Shown here piece after piece: positions 38,401 through 49,397 of a DNA stretch of 64,000 nt; position 1 is the first letter of the stretch; every line of letters starts with the position of its first letter. Both the position numbers and the translations under genes were made by a program. Source of the DNA: Rostratula benghalensis (Eukaryota; Chordata; Aves; Charadriiformes; Rostratulidae); the NCBI GenBank assembly GCA_013399305.1, contig VXAI01000035.1, positions 2,960,166-3,024,165 of the forward strand, in the 5' to 3' direction. The notes under the pieces are model-generated. The model was not told the origin of the DNA and did no database searches. It worked only from the letters and a program-made list of their open reading frames with translations.

Positions 38401-41400
38401 AAGAACACAGTGTTATTGTACTGAGGAATGGGTTCTAGTTTCAGTCACTCCATATAGAAATCTATGGAGTGATTCTGGATATGTCTTGGCCTGACTGAAA
38501 GCTGAATGTGGCCACATGTATATAAACAAAACATCAAAAGGTCACAGATTTTAGGGGAGTAGTAAAATATATATACAGACATGTATATTAAAAAAAAAAA
38601 AAAGTATTTATATAGAGGGAGGGAGGGATGGAAAGGCAGGGTATAATAATCTTTGGTAGACTAAAGAAGTTCTGCCTGATGATTTAACTTGTATTTCTCT
38701 GTGGCATCACAGCTTCTTCTGTAGCAAATATTTGTGGGGATAAAGGAAGCCATAATGGAAATTACCCAGATTTATGGGTATGTGAGAAATTTTGTTTTCC
38801 AGCCTTGGCAGGAAAGACGTGCTTCTGTCATGACATCCAGCTTGGGTCATGAACAGGAAAGCACCCCGGATATTCTCCATTAAAAAAAAAAACATTCAGC
38901 TCCTACCATTGCAGCAAAAAGAGTAAATTCATACTTGCACAGTTTCAGTGTATGTGGGTATCCCCCCACATCAAACCTAATCAGAATGGGAATCAGGGGA
39001 AACTGGACAGCTTTTTACAGATTTTGATGGCTCCAACACAGGAATTAGGATGTGTTTTTTCACAAATTTGTCAACTAGCCTCCTCTGATGAGATGTGCAG
39101 CTTTTTGCTTCATTACCCCACAGCACATTTGCATACAGGCAGCTACCAAATCTGCATGCAGCTGATCCAAAGCCTAATGAAGAGATCAGTAACTTATAAA
39201 TGTGGGGGGTCTCAGTACCTCACTACACACACAAGGGAAACCTTTCACCACTTGCATAAATAAGTGTTCAAAATACACCAGCATGGGTACCCTACAGTTT
39301 TTTAGCATACACACTGATTGTCACTGACCTTAGATGAACCTGCATTAGAAGATCACTTTACCACAATTCCCCTTATGTAGGATATATATTTTCAAAGAAT
39401 TGAAGACTTGCTGATTTAACTTTCAGAACCCAATCAGAGAAGAACTCTGGAGGCCTTGTGAGCCTCTTACCTTATTGTTTGCCAGGTACAGATAGTTCAG
39501 GTTCTCCAGATGCTCAAATGCTTCTTCTGGCAACCCTGGAAAACAGGAATAACTAATAGGTAACAGTGGCAGCTTATTGCCTCTCTGAGTTGAAAATGCC
39601 AGAGAGCAGCATTCTCTCTTAAATAATACCCCTAGTGTGAGATTTAAATATTCTTCATTGCCACTGAAACAATCTGACTCAGGCCTAGTGTTGTCTTTGG
39701 GGTTTTTTTAATTAAAAAAACCCCCAAACATATCACCACAGACTGTTAAGAGCAATGGAAGACCATTAAAAATCCTAAGCATGCAGGGCTTGTGGCCAGC
39801 CCTGCTGGCATGGGTCAGGTACACAGCTGTGTAGAGTCGCTGCACGGCTGATTATTGCTGCTCACAGCAACCATGCTCTCTGAGAAGTTTCTGTTGTCAT
39901 TTCCTTGTGAATCTGCAAATCATTTTTCTTAGGAGGACATAAACTGAAGTTGTTTAATGATTAGATCGATCTGGTCTATGACCATGATGTTAGCAAACAG
40001 TATCTGCACCAGTATAACCAGTATATAACACCAGTATCTGCATGTCATAACCTTCCTCTTGTTCTGCTCCCCCATGATCCAGACAGCCACGCTGAGAGAA
40101 CTGATCCAACTTGGAGCTTACTCCCCCCTAGTAATTACTGCTTCTCAGCTGAATCACTCCATATCCAGCTGATCACACAAGTACAATTGCTGTCACAATG
40201 GAAAGGCTGCAAATAACATTTTCACTTAGCACTTAGATAACCATAAGTCAAAGGTGAAGCTATTTCCTACGTCAAAACATTTTGGAAACTCAGGGTTGCA
40301 CTGCAAAACAAGTATCAAGCCCCAAAGGTAATAATGTCAAAATTGGAATCTGTTAAGCCTTCCTTGTGCTATGTAAGGGTGATGGTTTGGTCGCCATGCA
40401 CTTATGTCCATGTTCTCAGTAAAGGCTGTTCTGTATCATCGGAATGAGGAGAACGACAGCATTCAGAGCAACTGGGTGACACACAAGTTAATAACAATTA
40501 CATCTTTTGTATTGCATATCCTCCTCTCTTACTATTTACACTGTCTCTTTTGTTTCTTTTGCTTTCCTCACTAATTCCTTATCAAATTTCTCAAATAAGC
40601 ATGTGACTATGCAAGCAAAATCTGTCTACAAAAATCAAAAAGTTTCAGAAGGGCAGAAGTTCCCTTACTTGTAGTATGTATTATTTATATTCAATTTGAC
40701 AACGACCGAACTGGACTAAACTGCACTGACTTGACTGAACTAAACAAATGGATTATGAAACAAGGTCAGTCAGAAGGAAATCATTCAGCGTGTAGACATT
40801 TCTGGTTCTCAAGTGCATTGCATTGATGTGCCTGTGGGACCGGAGGGAGTTTCCTGGACAAGCAGATCTCACGCCACAGCACGCCGTGCTGCTGCCAGGT
40901 CTCCTCTGCTGGTTCTGTTAAGGCTGCATTCTTCTACTCTGAGTATTATGTTTCGGATGATAAAGTGCCTCCATGATCTGTGTGATGGCCAAAGGAGTGT
41001 GGTTTATAGCTAACTACTCCAGCCCTGGCCTTCCTTACCAGCTGCCACTGCTCCAACTGCACAAGTTGGGGGCTGAGGAGGCACGGGCTCTGCCCACCTC
41101 GCGCCTCTGCCGGCTTACCTTTTGAAGTGAGCCTGTTGTTCTGCAAATTGAGAGTTTCCAGCCTGTAAAGACGAGCAAGCTCTTCTGGAAAGATTTCTTC
41201 TATCTGGTTATTCTAAGAAAATGGAGAGTATTAATCACCGGCGAAATAATCCAAGAAGGATCCCAATAAACCCAGACTATGAACTCCGAGAAAATTTGGA
41301 AATGAACCCACCACATCAAATCATCATCAACAGACCTCTCTCTGTAATGAGCCAAACTCAGATCTCACAAACCAAGACATCCAAACCCAGCAGCATTTGA

Positions 41401-43330
41401 AGGCCTAAACCAAGTTCTGTAGCTTGTGCTCATCTCCAGAAATACCCAGCTGATGCACTGGTAGCACACGAAGAGTGTGATTATGCCTGGCAAGGCCTAT
41501 AATCCATCTGCTGCAGCCAAACCTCTTACTGCCACACAGCATTTGTGACAAGGCTAGTGGCGTGGATTCCCAATTTTATTACTTCTGTTATTTACGTGTT
41601 GTTTGAAAAACCGCTCGCCATGGGCACGGGGAGTCAAACTGGGCTCACTTTCTCTGGCTTTACTGTGTCAGGGGTGACTGCCATCAGATTCTCATTAACA
41701 TGCTGACCACCATTTAGAGCATTAATGAGTGATTCTAGTGTTTTAACATCTAGGACACCAGTCAAGGACCCACTGGGCTGGAAGCCAGGCTGATACACAG
41801 AAAGTGACAGCTGCTGCTCCAAAAAGCTTCTTCGCTTTTGGCAGCAGAGGCGGGAGCCATGGCTAGCACACGCCTGGGACAGATCTGCTGAGGAAGGTGC
41901 CAGCTTACTTTACAGTTTTTCTAACTGTGCTGCACTTGGATAGAAAACTCTGAACAAAATCTGCAATTTATCCATTGAATAGAACGGGCAAATGGGAGCA
42001 ATAAAAAAAAGCAGTTGTTTAAGAGCCAAAGAAGCCCTACAGAGAAGCCTGGAGCCACTGCTCAGAGGAGGAATGGCCACAGGGCTGCCACGCTCTCACC
42101 CTGCCCACGTCCTCAGAAGTCACAGGACAGCCAGGGACAGGGTGGCTGCCCAAATGCTGGTCACAGGGATCCATTCACAGTAGACCATGGAAACCTACTG
42201 ACAAGTCTCAGAGGGACTGATGCTTCCACCTGAAGCTTGAACCTCACAGAACCATTGAATGGTTAGAGTTGGAAGGGACCTTAGAGATCATCTAGTTCCA
42301 CGCCACCACCATGGGCCAGCAAACCTCCCACTACAGCAGGTTGTTTAAAGCCCCATCCAGCCTGGTCTTGAAGCTTGTTTCATTACATGCCCTTGTCCTG
42401 AGAAGATGTGAATCTCTGCACACCAACTGTTTCCTGCAGGCATGACATGAGTTTCCCAGGTAAAATGACCCAAGAGCGTCCCACCAGCAGGCAGCCCAGC
42501 AAGTCGAGATGTCATAGGTGATGGCACTTGGTGTTATGGGTGGCCCCAGCCGTGTCACCCCTGCTCCTCGCTGAGCCCACCTGCTGCAGGGAGAAGGCAT
42601 AAGGGAGACGGGAACCTGGGGGACACTGGTTGGGTCCATGTCTGGACTGGGACACCATGTTTACAATGCTTCAGCTAACATGTAGTGCTGTGAGAAAACT
42701 TATTAGTGAAGTAATTTAGCCCATGCTCTTCAAAGACACATCAAAATGAGAGGCCTTCACTAGAAAGAATAATTATTACTTTGGAAAAAATTCTTCATTT
42801 GGAGCTGGGGAGAGAATAAGGACAATAAATGTCTGCCTTTACTCCTCCCTGGATGCGTGGGGCAGGGAACTGGCACCAACAACCAGGCGCATTGGTGAAG
42901 GGCAAGTGCTGGGCCTGCGGCACCTCCTGCTCCCCGGAGGGAAGGAGGCGGATGCAGGCGGAGGCGGGGCCCGATGGGCCCGGGGTCACCCCTCAGGCGG
43001 CCAGGGCCTGCGGGAGGCGGGTGGTGCGGGCCGGGGCCGGGCCCCCTTACCTGCAGGGAGAGGTGGTTGGTCAGCTCCGGCAGCAGGAGCGGGAACTCCT
43101 TCAGGTCGATGCCGCCGCAGTCCACGACGCCCTCCTGGCTGCAGCCGCAGTCGCGGGGGCAGGTGGGGGCAGGCCCGGGCGGTCGCCGCCGCTCGGGGCC
43201 GCCCTCGGGGAAGTCGTTGTCGGCGGGCGGCGGCGGGCGGGCGGCGGCGCAGCCCANGCGGCGGGCGGGCGGCGGCGCAGCCCAGCGCCAGGAGCCCCAG
43301 CGCCAGCAGCGCCCGGCCGCCGGCCGGCAT
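23251..43330 (-). CDS. PODN: PODN (podocan), complete coding region in nine exons
   Basis: Podocan is a secreted small leucine-rich proteoglycan of the extracellular matrix; in mammals it binds collagen and restrains smooth-muscle growth and migration. Coding exons in gene order are 43330-43051, 41212-41119, 39535-39471, 35375-35266, 32989-32833, 30864-30749, 28718-28061, 25387-25239 and 23419-23251. All junctions have GT/AG borders and the phases agree. Ignoring a 28-bp duplication in the first exon, this gives 589 residues, close to human podocan (613 as I recall). Order of parts: signal peptide, short Pro-rich spacer, Cys cluster [11 protein letters not shown], about twenty LRRs of the LxxLxLxxN type spaced as in SLRPs, then an acidic tail [10 protein letters not shown]-glycosylation sequons NGS, NET and NLS (twice) are visible. 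PODNL1 is the main alternative, but the acidic tail and SCP2/SLC1A7 neighbours fit PODN. Confidence 0.93.
25239..25387 (-). CDS. PODN: PODN coding exon 8
   Basis: A 149-bp exon with acceptor ttccttgcag and donor gtaaga. It reads [20 protein letters not shown] followed by [18 protein letters not shown] and ends KIKGIYL plus a split Arg. It encodes two LRRs. Confidence 0.93.
25388..28060 (-). other. PODN: PODN intron 7, no other gene seen
   Basis: Intron of 2.7 kb. A (CA)10 array lies at 27026-27045. No CR1 copy or coding exon was recognised. Confidence 0.55.
27026..27045 (+). repeat. (CA)10 microsatellite
   Basis: An uninterrupted CA dinucleotide array in a PODN intron, next to a short cacacacgtgtgt stretch. 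Confidence 0.9.
28061..28718 (-). CDS. PODN: PODN coding exon 7, large LRR exon
   Basis: A 658-bp exon encoding about nine LRRs with the alternating long and short repeats typical of SLRPs. It starts [15 protein letters not shown] and ends [10 protein letters not shown] before the donor gtagta. Repeats such as [33 protein letters not shown] and [11 protein letters not shown] are plain. Two NLS sequons are present. The split Trp codon from exon 6 is completed by the first base. The open frame running past 28061 to 27986 is intron read-through. Confidence 0.95.
30478..30518 (+). repeat. (TA)n/(GA)n compound microsatellite
   Basis: TA units interrupted by one TG, followed by five GA units, in the intron between PODN exons 6 and 7. 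Confidence 0.85.
30749..30864 (-). CDS. PODN: PODN coding exon 6
   Basis: A 116-bp exon with acceptor ctctctag and donor gtgag. It reads [18 protein letters not shown] followed by [20 protein letters not shown], with an NET sequon, and ends with TG of a split Trp codon completed in exon 7. It follows on from LHLK to make LHLKNNKL. Confidence 0.92.
32833..32989 (-). CDS. PODN: PODN coding exon 5
   Basis: A 157-bp exon with acceptor ttccaacag and donor gtaatg. It reads [19 protein letters not shown], with the N-glycosylation sequon NGS just after, then [19 protein letters not shown] and ALYKLHLK. It encodes two to three LRRs and ends in phase 0. Confidence 0.92.
35266..35375 (-). CDS. PODN: PODN coding exon 4
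   Basis: A 110-bp exon with acceptor ttttacag and donor gtaag. It reads [20 protein letters not shown] followed by [16 protein letters not shown]. This is the SLRP-type short LRR ([12 protein letters not shown]) leading into the next repeat, and it ends with two bases of an Arg codon. Confidence 0.92.
35376..39470 (-). other. PODN: PODN intron 3 with a CR1 copy
   Basis: Intron of 4.1 kb between coding exons 3 and 4. It holds one CR1 fragment at 37530-37806 and an A-run followed by gggaggga units near 38590-38630. No other exon was recognised. Confidence 0.55.
37530..37806 (-). mobile_element. CR1 LINE fragment, 3' end
   Basis: It starts ggatcatagaatggttagaa and contains the CR1 landmarks gacatctcccaccagaccag, ttgctcaaagccccat, cacctccagggatggggca and ttccagtgcctcatcaccc. 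The homologous + strand copy at 52064-52517 shows the same landmarks as reverse complement. It is intronic in PODN and in the same transcriptional orientation as the gene. Confidence 0.92.
39471..39535 (-). CDS. PODN: PODN coding exon 3
   Basis: A 65-bp exon with acceptor ttttccag and donor gtaaga. It reads [20 protein letters not shown] plus K and ends in phase 0. It encodes one LRR with the LxYLYLxxN pattern. Confidence 0.92.
41119..41212 (-). CDS. PODN: PODN coding exon 2: first LRRs
   Basis: Acceptor ttcttag and donor gtaag on the - strand. It reads [18 protein letters not shown] followed by [13 protein letters not shown], a full LRR in phase 0 with one base over. It continues the LSLQ of the previous exon to make LSLQNNQI, the canonical LRR consensus across the splice. 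Confidence 0.92.
42246..42374 (-). mobile_element. CR1 LINE fragment, short 3' end
   Basis: It contains cattgaatggttagag, ttggaagggaccttagagat and gccccatccagcctggtctt. The copy is short and damaged. It lies in PODN intron 1. Confidence 0.85.
43051..43330 (-). CDS. PODN: PODN coding exon 1: signal peptide and N-terminal Cys cluster, with frame-breaking duplication
   Basis: The start ATG is the complement of 43328-43330. It gives [20 protein letters not shown], a clear signal peptide (Arg, then a Leu/Ala-rich core, then small residues). Downstream, in another frame, comes ADNDFPEGG, then [15 protein letters not shown] (CX3CXCX7C, the class of N-terminal cap seen in SLRPs), and finally LTNHLSLQ before the donor gtaagg. 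The two halves are out of frame because bases 43257-43284, starting with an N, repeat 43229-43256. Removing one copy leaves 252 bases, 84 codons in one frame. A good acceptor (ccctgctctcggcttgcag) sits five bases before the ATG, so a 5' UTR exon lies upstream. Confidence 0.88.
43229..43284. repeat. PODN: 28-bp tandem duplication with an N, probable assembly error
   Basis: Two adjacent copies of a GC-rich 28-mer ending in gcagccca occupy 43229-43256 and 43257-43284. The first base of the second copy is N. Because 28 is not a multiple of three, it breaks the PODN frame between signal peptide and mature protein. An N at the seam of a perfect GC-rich duplication is typical of a badly merged read overlap. 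Confidence 0.85.
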
Positions 43331-45813
43331 CGCCCCTGCAAGCCGAGAGCAGGGTGAGGGGTCGGGCCCGGCCGGGAACCCCGCACATCCCGCCGCGGGA
43401 GCCCGAGGCGCCAGCCCCCCGCGTCCCCTGGGCGCTGTCACCTCCTCTCAGGGCGGTTTGGGAAGGGGGATGCGACTGACCCCGGTGCTGCCCCTCCGGC
43501 CCGACCCGCCAGCATCCTCCACCCTTCTCCCCGATTCCCTCAAGTTATTTATTGCCTTTATTTTATATACATATAATATTTTTTTTTCGTATTGAGAAAT
43601 GCCAGATGATCCTGGAGATTTATAGAGGAGGTTATACAATGTAAGTTATATGGGACTGTTGGTCGTACTGTTCCTCAGAGTTTTGCATAAGGAAGAAGCT
43701 CTTCTGGTTAACATAAACAAGGTATGCTGGAAAGGAGTGACTCACGCCATCAGGATGCCTCTCGAGGGGCTGCTTCACATCCATCGAACAATAACAAACC
43801 CTCAGGGCTACTGAAAACAAAATGGGCTTCCTATTGATTTTGGACAGCGCTGATCTCAACCTTAGAGGCCTGGCTAATGTTCAGCTTTTATCTTTTCTGG
43901 CAGCAGGTTAAAATAATTGAAACAGAAGTTGAGTATCTCCTGGACCCGCCAGCTGGCCCTCAGCCAGCCCCCTCCGTCTCATTCCTTGCCCCTCTCAGGT
44001 TTCACACACAATGATTTGCAGTAAGGGCTTGTCTTTCATACCTCTGGCTATTTGCAGAAGTACTGGACAGTGATGAGACATTCGCCTTTAGGCTGATATT
44101 TAAGGTGAAAAAAGCACAATGGATTCATAATATTAATATGAAGTAAGTACCCTGTTCACCTCTGCCAGCCCGGGTTCCTCCTCTGCATTGGAAACAAGAA
44201 CCTCCCAGAGCCAGACTGGCAGCCATCAGAACTGTCACATCTCTGTTTACATCCATGGGGCTTTAATGCCTTGCACCAACTGAAACTTTCTCAGGGGCTC
44301 TCACAGACTTTGGGTGCTTGGGAATTATTAGAGAGATCCTGCTCTCAGTCAGAGTCATGAAAATCTTAAATAATCTCTTTAAATACTGACAAACTTGAAG
44401 AAATTGGAGAAGGTGGGACTATAGGACAGAGCATCCTGAGACATGGGTGGTTTTGCTTTGGTCCTGGTCTGTGCTACCAATATGCTGGGTGATTTTAAGC
44501 ATTTAATATTATTTACTTGATCCCTCTTCCCCCTGCTCCACTATTCCACAGCTTCCATGTCTGTAAAAGCTGAATATAATGAAATTAATCTCCATTATAA
44601 AACATTCCAGAGACCAGCTGATGTTCCTTCTATGGCAGCTAGACATTAATAGTGAGATAAAAATTGGCCATATGAGTATACCAACAGGGGATTAGTAAAA
44701 TCCTTAGTATTTGGTCACCTTGTGTCAGCAAATATTTCAGAAGTCTTAAGAGAAAATTATCTCAGAAATTATGGTATATCAGATCTCTGAAACAACATAC
44801 TTTTCCTCTGTATCTGCTTACCTGTATAAAGTCTTAAAAAAGAAACTACAGGAAAAACCCCTTACATACAGGTCTCAATCAGCCCTGCTGTAGCAATACC
44901 AACACCATTCCCATAGCACACAGTCACATTGTGGTTGGTATTGGGCTCTACAGATTTGCCACTTGTTGACTTTTCCACATGCAGAGGTGAAAAGTTGTTA
45001 AAAAAATGAACATGAAATACTGTATCTATTGCACACTAAAATTTCTGAAGCAATCTCACCCCGTTGTCATCAATACGCACGCTGCTGTTGTAATGCCTTT
45101 GAAGTGAATGCTGCTCTGGTGCCACAGGGAGACACTTTGGATGCAGAAACATCTGCTTACATCTGGAGAGCAGGCAGTAAAACCAGGCATGATTTCGATT
45201 TTCTTTTAGTTCAAAGGAAGTCTGAGGTAACTCACTCCATTTAGACTCATCCCCAAGGGCCTGATGCAAAGCCTTATTATTAAGAAACTTGTTAAAGGAG
45301 TAGCTCAAAACCCACTAGGAAAGAGTGCTCTTCTTCCCTTGCTGTCAGGGGGCTCTGGATCAGGTCCTTCTACCCAAAGACTGAAGTTACAGCAGCTCAG
45401 GGGTTTTTGTGGCTGCATCTTTCTGAGCCCAGGCAGAAGCTCCACCGATTTCTGCACTTTGCTGCCACACAGCACCAGAGGCAGAGGGGTGCTACAAAAG
45501 GCACAGTCTCAAGGAGCAAGCTGAAGTTTCAGGAGTTACCAAAGGCTTCTCAGTGATTACGGTTACCTCAATAAACAACAGAATCATATTCATAATATCT
45601 CACCTCTAGATCTATTACTCTCCATGCACAGTCTCACAGGACACACACACACAGAGATGAAAAAACATCCTCTCCTTTAATATCGACAGGTTAACTGACT
45701 TCATTACATTTAATAACCTTTCTAAAAGCTGCATCTGAAAGGCAGGCTGCTGGATGTTGTTTGAGAACCCAGCATTTAAAAAAGAAATCATAATAAAGTG
45801 CTGAAAAACTCAC

Positions 45814-46150
45814 CTTTGCTGTCGGAAATCAGATGAATGGAGAAGAACATTTCTCTTGCCCCCACAGGCTCCCTCGGCTCATGCCATGGCAGTTACACAC
45901 GCTGAGCTCAGAGCGAGTCGCCCCTTTCCAAGCCAGATCCTTTCCAGATGTGAGCAGCAGAATTAGAGAGAGTAACAGGCAACCCTCTACCAACGAGAGC
46001 TTCCTGCACTTCCCACCAAAATCGGAGAGGAATTTTCCAAAGTCACCATATGGGAAAATGTGAGTAGGAAAGAGGAAGCAGCTATAGTCTGAATATAAAG
46101 ACTTGGGCAAAAAACAATCTCCCATTGCTTTTTGTCAACAGAGTTTGCAA
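45814..46150 (-). other. PODN: Possible PODN 5' UTR exon (weak)
   Basis: On the - strand a strong donor, gacagcaaag before gtgagt, lies at 45814/45813, about 2.5 kb upstream of the ATG exon, which itself needs an upstream exon because of its acceptor. No open frame is implied. The upper limit of the exon is a guess. Confidence 0.22.
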
Positions 46151-46564
46151 GATCCACGAGAGATGCCAAAAGCAAGCGTTGCTGGAACTGACAGAGGAGA
46201 AGCAGAGACAGTGCGTGCTTTAGCATTTCATTGCGAGATCTGTCACTAAATCTTTAGTTTTAGCTGCATTCAACTAAAAATCTGAATCGCAGGTGGGAAC
46301 GTCCTCCTGTTCCCTGGAGATCTGCTTCAAATTAGCCAGAAATAGGCAGATCAGCAGTTTTTTCCTGCATCTCATCCCCCTCCCCTTTAACTCCCCCCAG
46401 TTTTCAACCCATCAACTGATCTTCAGTGACCAGGGGTAGACAGGCTGAAACTACAAACATCTTAGAGGCAAAGTCCCCAGATTTGATATAACACCCCCTG
46501 TACCAAATCCCCTTTTTATCTTCTAAGCCCCATATTACAGCACTGAACATCAAAACAACCCTCC

Positions 46565-46566
<2 letters not shown>

Positions 46567-46599
<33 letters not shown>
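46567..46599 (+). repeat. (CA)16 microsatellite
   Basis: A perfect CA array of 33 bases, likely polymorphic. Confidence 0.95.
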
Positions 46600-46603
<4 letters not shown>

Positions 46604-49379
46604 GCTCAATCCAACCCAGGTCATACTTGGCCCACAAGCCTCCCGTTTCTTATTTCTCCCCTCTTGTTAAATAAAGAGAGGAACACGCTGTTCATAACAC
46701 AACACGATCGAAGCGCAGCAGTAATTCCAAGCAAGCAACAAACACAGCTTTCTGTCACTGACACAGCAGAGTTACTGTTTGAAATATAAAGCCACCTGTT
46801 TTGGGTATGCCCCGCAGCACCCTGTACAGTACCTCCACAAAATCTGCAGAGGATCTGTCCGCACCAAGAACACGACCTTCTTGCTGAATTCCAGAAGAGG
46901 GACGCTGATTCTTTCCTCTTGGCTCCAGCTGAACTGAAGTCTAAAGTAATTAAGTTATTTCCTCCCTCTCTTCCAGGCTCATATCAACTGGAACCGATCC
47001 CCCTCTGTGCCACGTGGAAGTTTCAAAAGTTAGTGCGGGAAGTGCGTTTTTACTAAAACAAAACCAAAACAAAGCTGCCTGCTTTTTCTTCGGGATTCAG
47101 AGCTCCAGGATGCATTTGCCTGCTACCTTTTCTATACTACAGTAAGTACACCAAGTCCCTACAACAAAATTCACACGGTGTTTATCAGAGAGGAGAAAAT
47201 TAAATGTGTTTATGTTGGGGGACCACCCCATTTCACCCCAGTCTGCAGACAGGAGGAGGTGGGTGATTACCCGGCTCACTACTGATGCCAGAGCAGCCCA
47301 CAAGGGAGAAGAAGAGAACACCCTTTGCCAAAACTGCCATTTTATCTGTGTTTTTCTTGTGTAAGTACAGTACTTAGCTGTCACCTAGCATCTAGAGGTA
47401 CTACACTATAAAAAGAGGGGCATTATGCCTCCTTTAGTGGGAAAACAGAGGTACACAAATGTCAGAGCCAGCCCTGGATTATCCAGCAGAACAGAGAGAG
47501 TACTGGGAACCAGGCAGCCCAGTGCAAAGTGCACCATGCTACAAATTATCTATATAGGCTGTTTTTTTCAAGTTTTAATTTCCTACACATCCTATGCTCT
47601 TACATCAGCATATCTCAAACTTGCAGTCTCCTATCTCCAGGCTCTGTGTTGCATTGTCATCACCAGAACCCACACAAATTCCCAAGTCAAACCTATCTAA
47701 AGGCGTTCTGACCCCCCACTAAGGCAAAAGCTATGCCCTAGCGTGGTACCCAGACCCAGGCAACCACTGTTTCTGTTCACGACAGCTTTCTTGTGCTTTC
47801 AGAGGAAAGAACTTCCACTGCAAGACTCACAACATAGAATTAGTTGCAGGAACACTTCCAGTCAAACTCGAGTCTTTGTCCTTGCACGTTCCCCGCCGAT
47901 GGGTATGAGTGGTGGCTGCTGCCTAAATGAAGAAACATTTTCACATTTCAAAACTGAAGCTGAAGACTCAGTTTAAACTTTGGTACAATCACTTCTTCAG
48001 ATCACACAGACGGCAGAGAAACAGGTCCTTGGGCAAACAGTTGCTGGGGTCCTTCATTGATTACCACTGATTGCTCATTGATTAACAATAAACTCAGACA
48101 ACACAGTGAAGCAACAACAGGGAACAAAAGGTATAAGCAAATCTATTGAAGCACAAGCCTCAAGAACAGTGGTTCCACAGGCACCAGTTGACTTGTGGTC
48201 AGAGTGAGGCATTCAGGAAATGTAAGTTTTAATTGTATCTTAAAAGGTAATAAAACATTCTTTGCTCTCACCTCTATTTATCTGATTTAAGTAAGACTTT
48301 ACAGAAATACTGCCATTCCTGAAGTATCCACTGCTCTGTGCTGATACTGTCCCTTTATTTGAAAGGAGGAAAAAAAGCCCATTAAAATTCCTTTAAGTAA
48401 CTTGCTATCATTTGCTTCAAAAAATGAGTAATCGAAGCACAAAGAGTAAAAGGGCTTTTTGTCTCCAAAGCAGGAAGCAAAGTATTTTTCAAACCTAAGT
48501 ATGCACAACAGAGCCTGGCCATGAGCCTATTGGCATCTGTGTCTTGATCCAAATGAACTTTAAGATGTCTGTTCTCCCAGAGGACATGTACTGCTTTAAA
48601 AGAAAAAAAAAATAATCTATGACTGCTTTTAATCTACCTGAAATATGGCATACAGACATTGCATATTTTGTACTTGCTTTATAGTATCCCTGTTCCTTTT
48701 AGCCTGCTGCAGCATTATTAGGGCATTTCTGTTCCTATATCACAGTATATAACTAACAGAACCCACCCAGGGCCACATAAAGCCATCTGCTTTTAAGTTA
48801 GCGATGAATTCTTCTTACAGATAGAGGGTACAGAACAGCTCACGCTGTCACTCCAACAAATTACACTGCCGTTTATTTAAGTAATAAAGGAATTTGTTCC
48901 AAACAGTTGGGTTTTATTCCAGCATTTGTTCTCCACATGTGGTTTTCTTCCTCAAGTGTTGATTTTTCATAGCTAAGAGACTTTTTCCTGCCTTTTATCC
49001 ACCAGGCTAATTGCATTCTTCTTCTTTTCTGTTTAAGGAGAGCTGACATCCAGCTCAGCGCTCGGTAAAACAGGAAGCAATGCAGTTCCTGTTCCAAGGA
49101 GGCAACAGTTTAAACTGACCTCAGATGAATTTGACATACGGGAACTGGACAGATCCAGCCCCGTGATTGACTTTTTTTTTTTCCTATCGTGAGAGGAAAG
49201 ATGTAGTAAAGTCCCTTTGTCCCATCCTCCTGTAACTTGAGATGATCTGTCACCCAGAAGAATAGCCCTGTGGCCCAGCTGCCACAAACAAGGTGTTCAC
49301 AGCCTCCCCACCTGAGCAAACCAATCTTCCTCTGCTGCTTAGCAGAGAACACAGATTACCAGGAGAGCTTGATTTAGAC

Positions 49380-49397
49380 AAAAAAAAAAAAAAAAAA
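49380..49397 (+). repeat. A18 homopolymer
   Basis: A single-base run in intergenic DNA with no adjacent retroposon structure that I can recognise. Confidence 0.9.

Larger units (their letters stand above)
42880..43520. promoter_or_regulatory. PODN: CpG-rich region over PODN coding exon 1
   Basis: A sharp local rise in GC and CpG (many gcgg, ccgg and cgcc words) covering the signal-peptide exon and both flanks, against AT-rich neighbours. This resembles a CpG-island promoter. However, the acceptor just before the ATG suggests that at least some transcripts start further upstream. Confidence 0.5.

Noticed and set aside
42331..42639. 102-codon open frame on the - strand in PODN intron 1
   Set aside because: Partly CR1, with the rest unrecognised. 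It has no splice sites that fit the PODN phase.
42760..43595. Long open frames on both strands over the PODN first exon
   Set aside because: GC-rich DNA has few stop codons. Only the - strand frames that give the signal peptide and the CPRDCGC cluster fit podocan.
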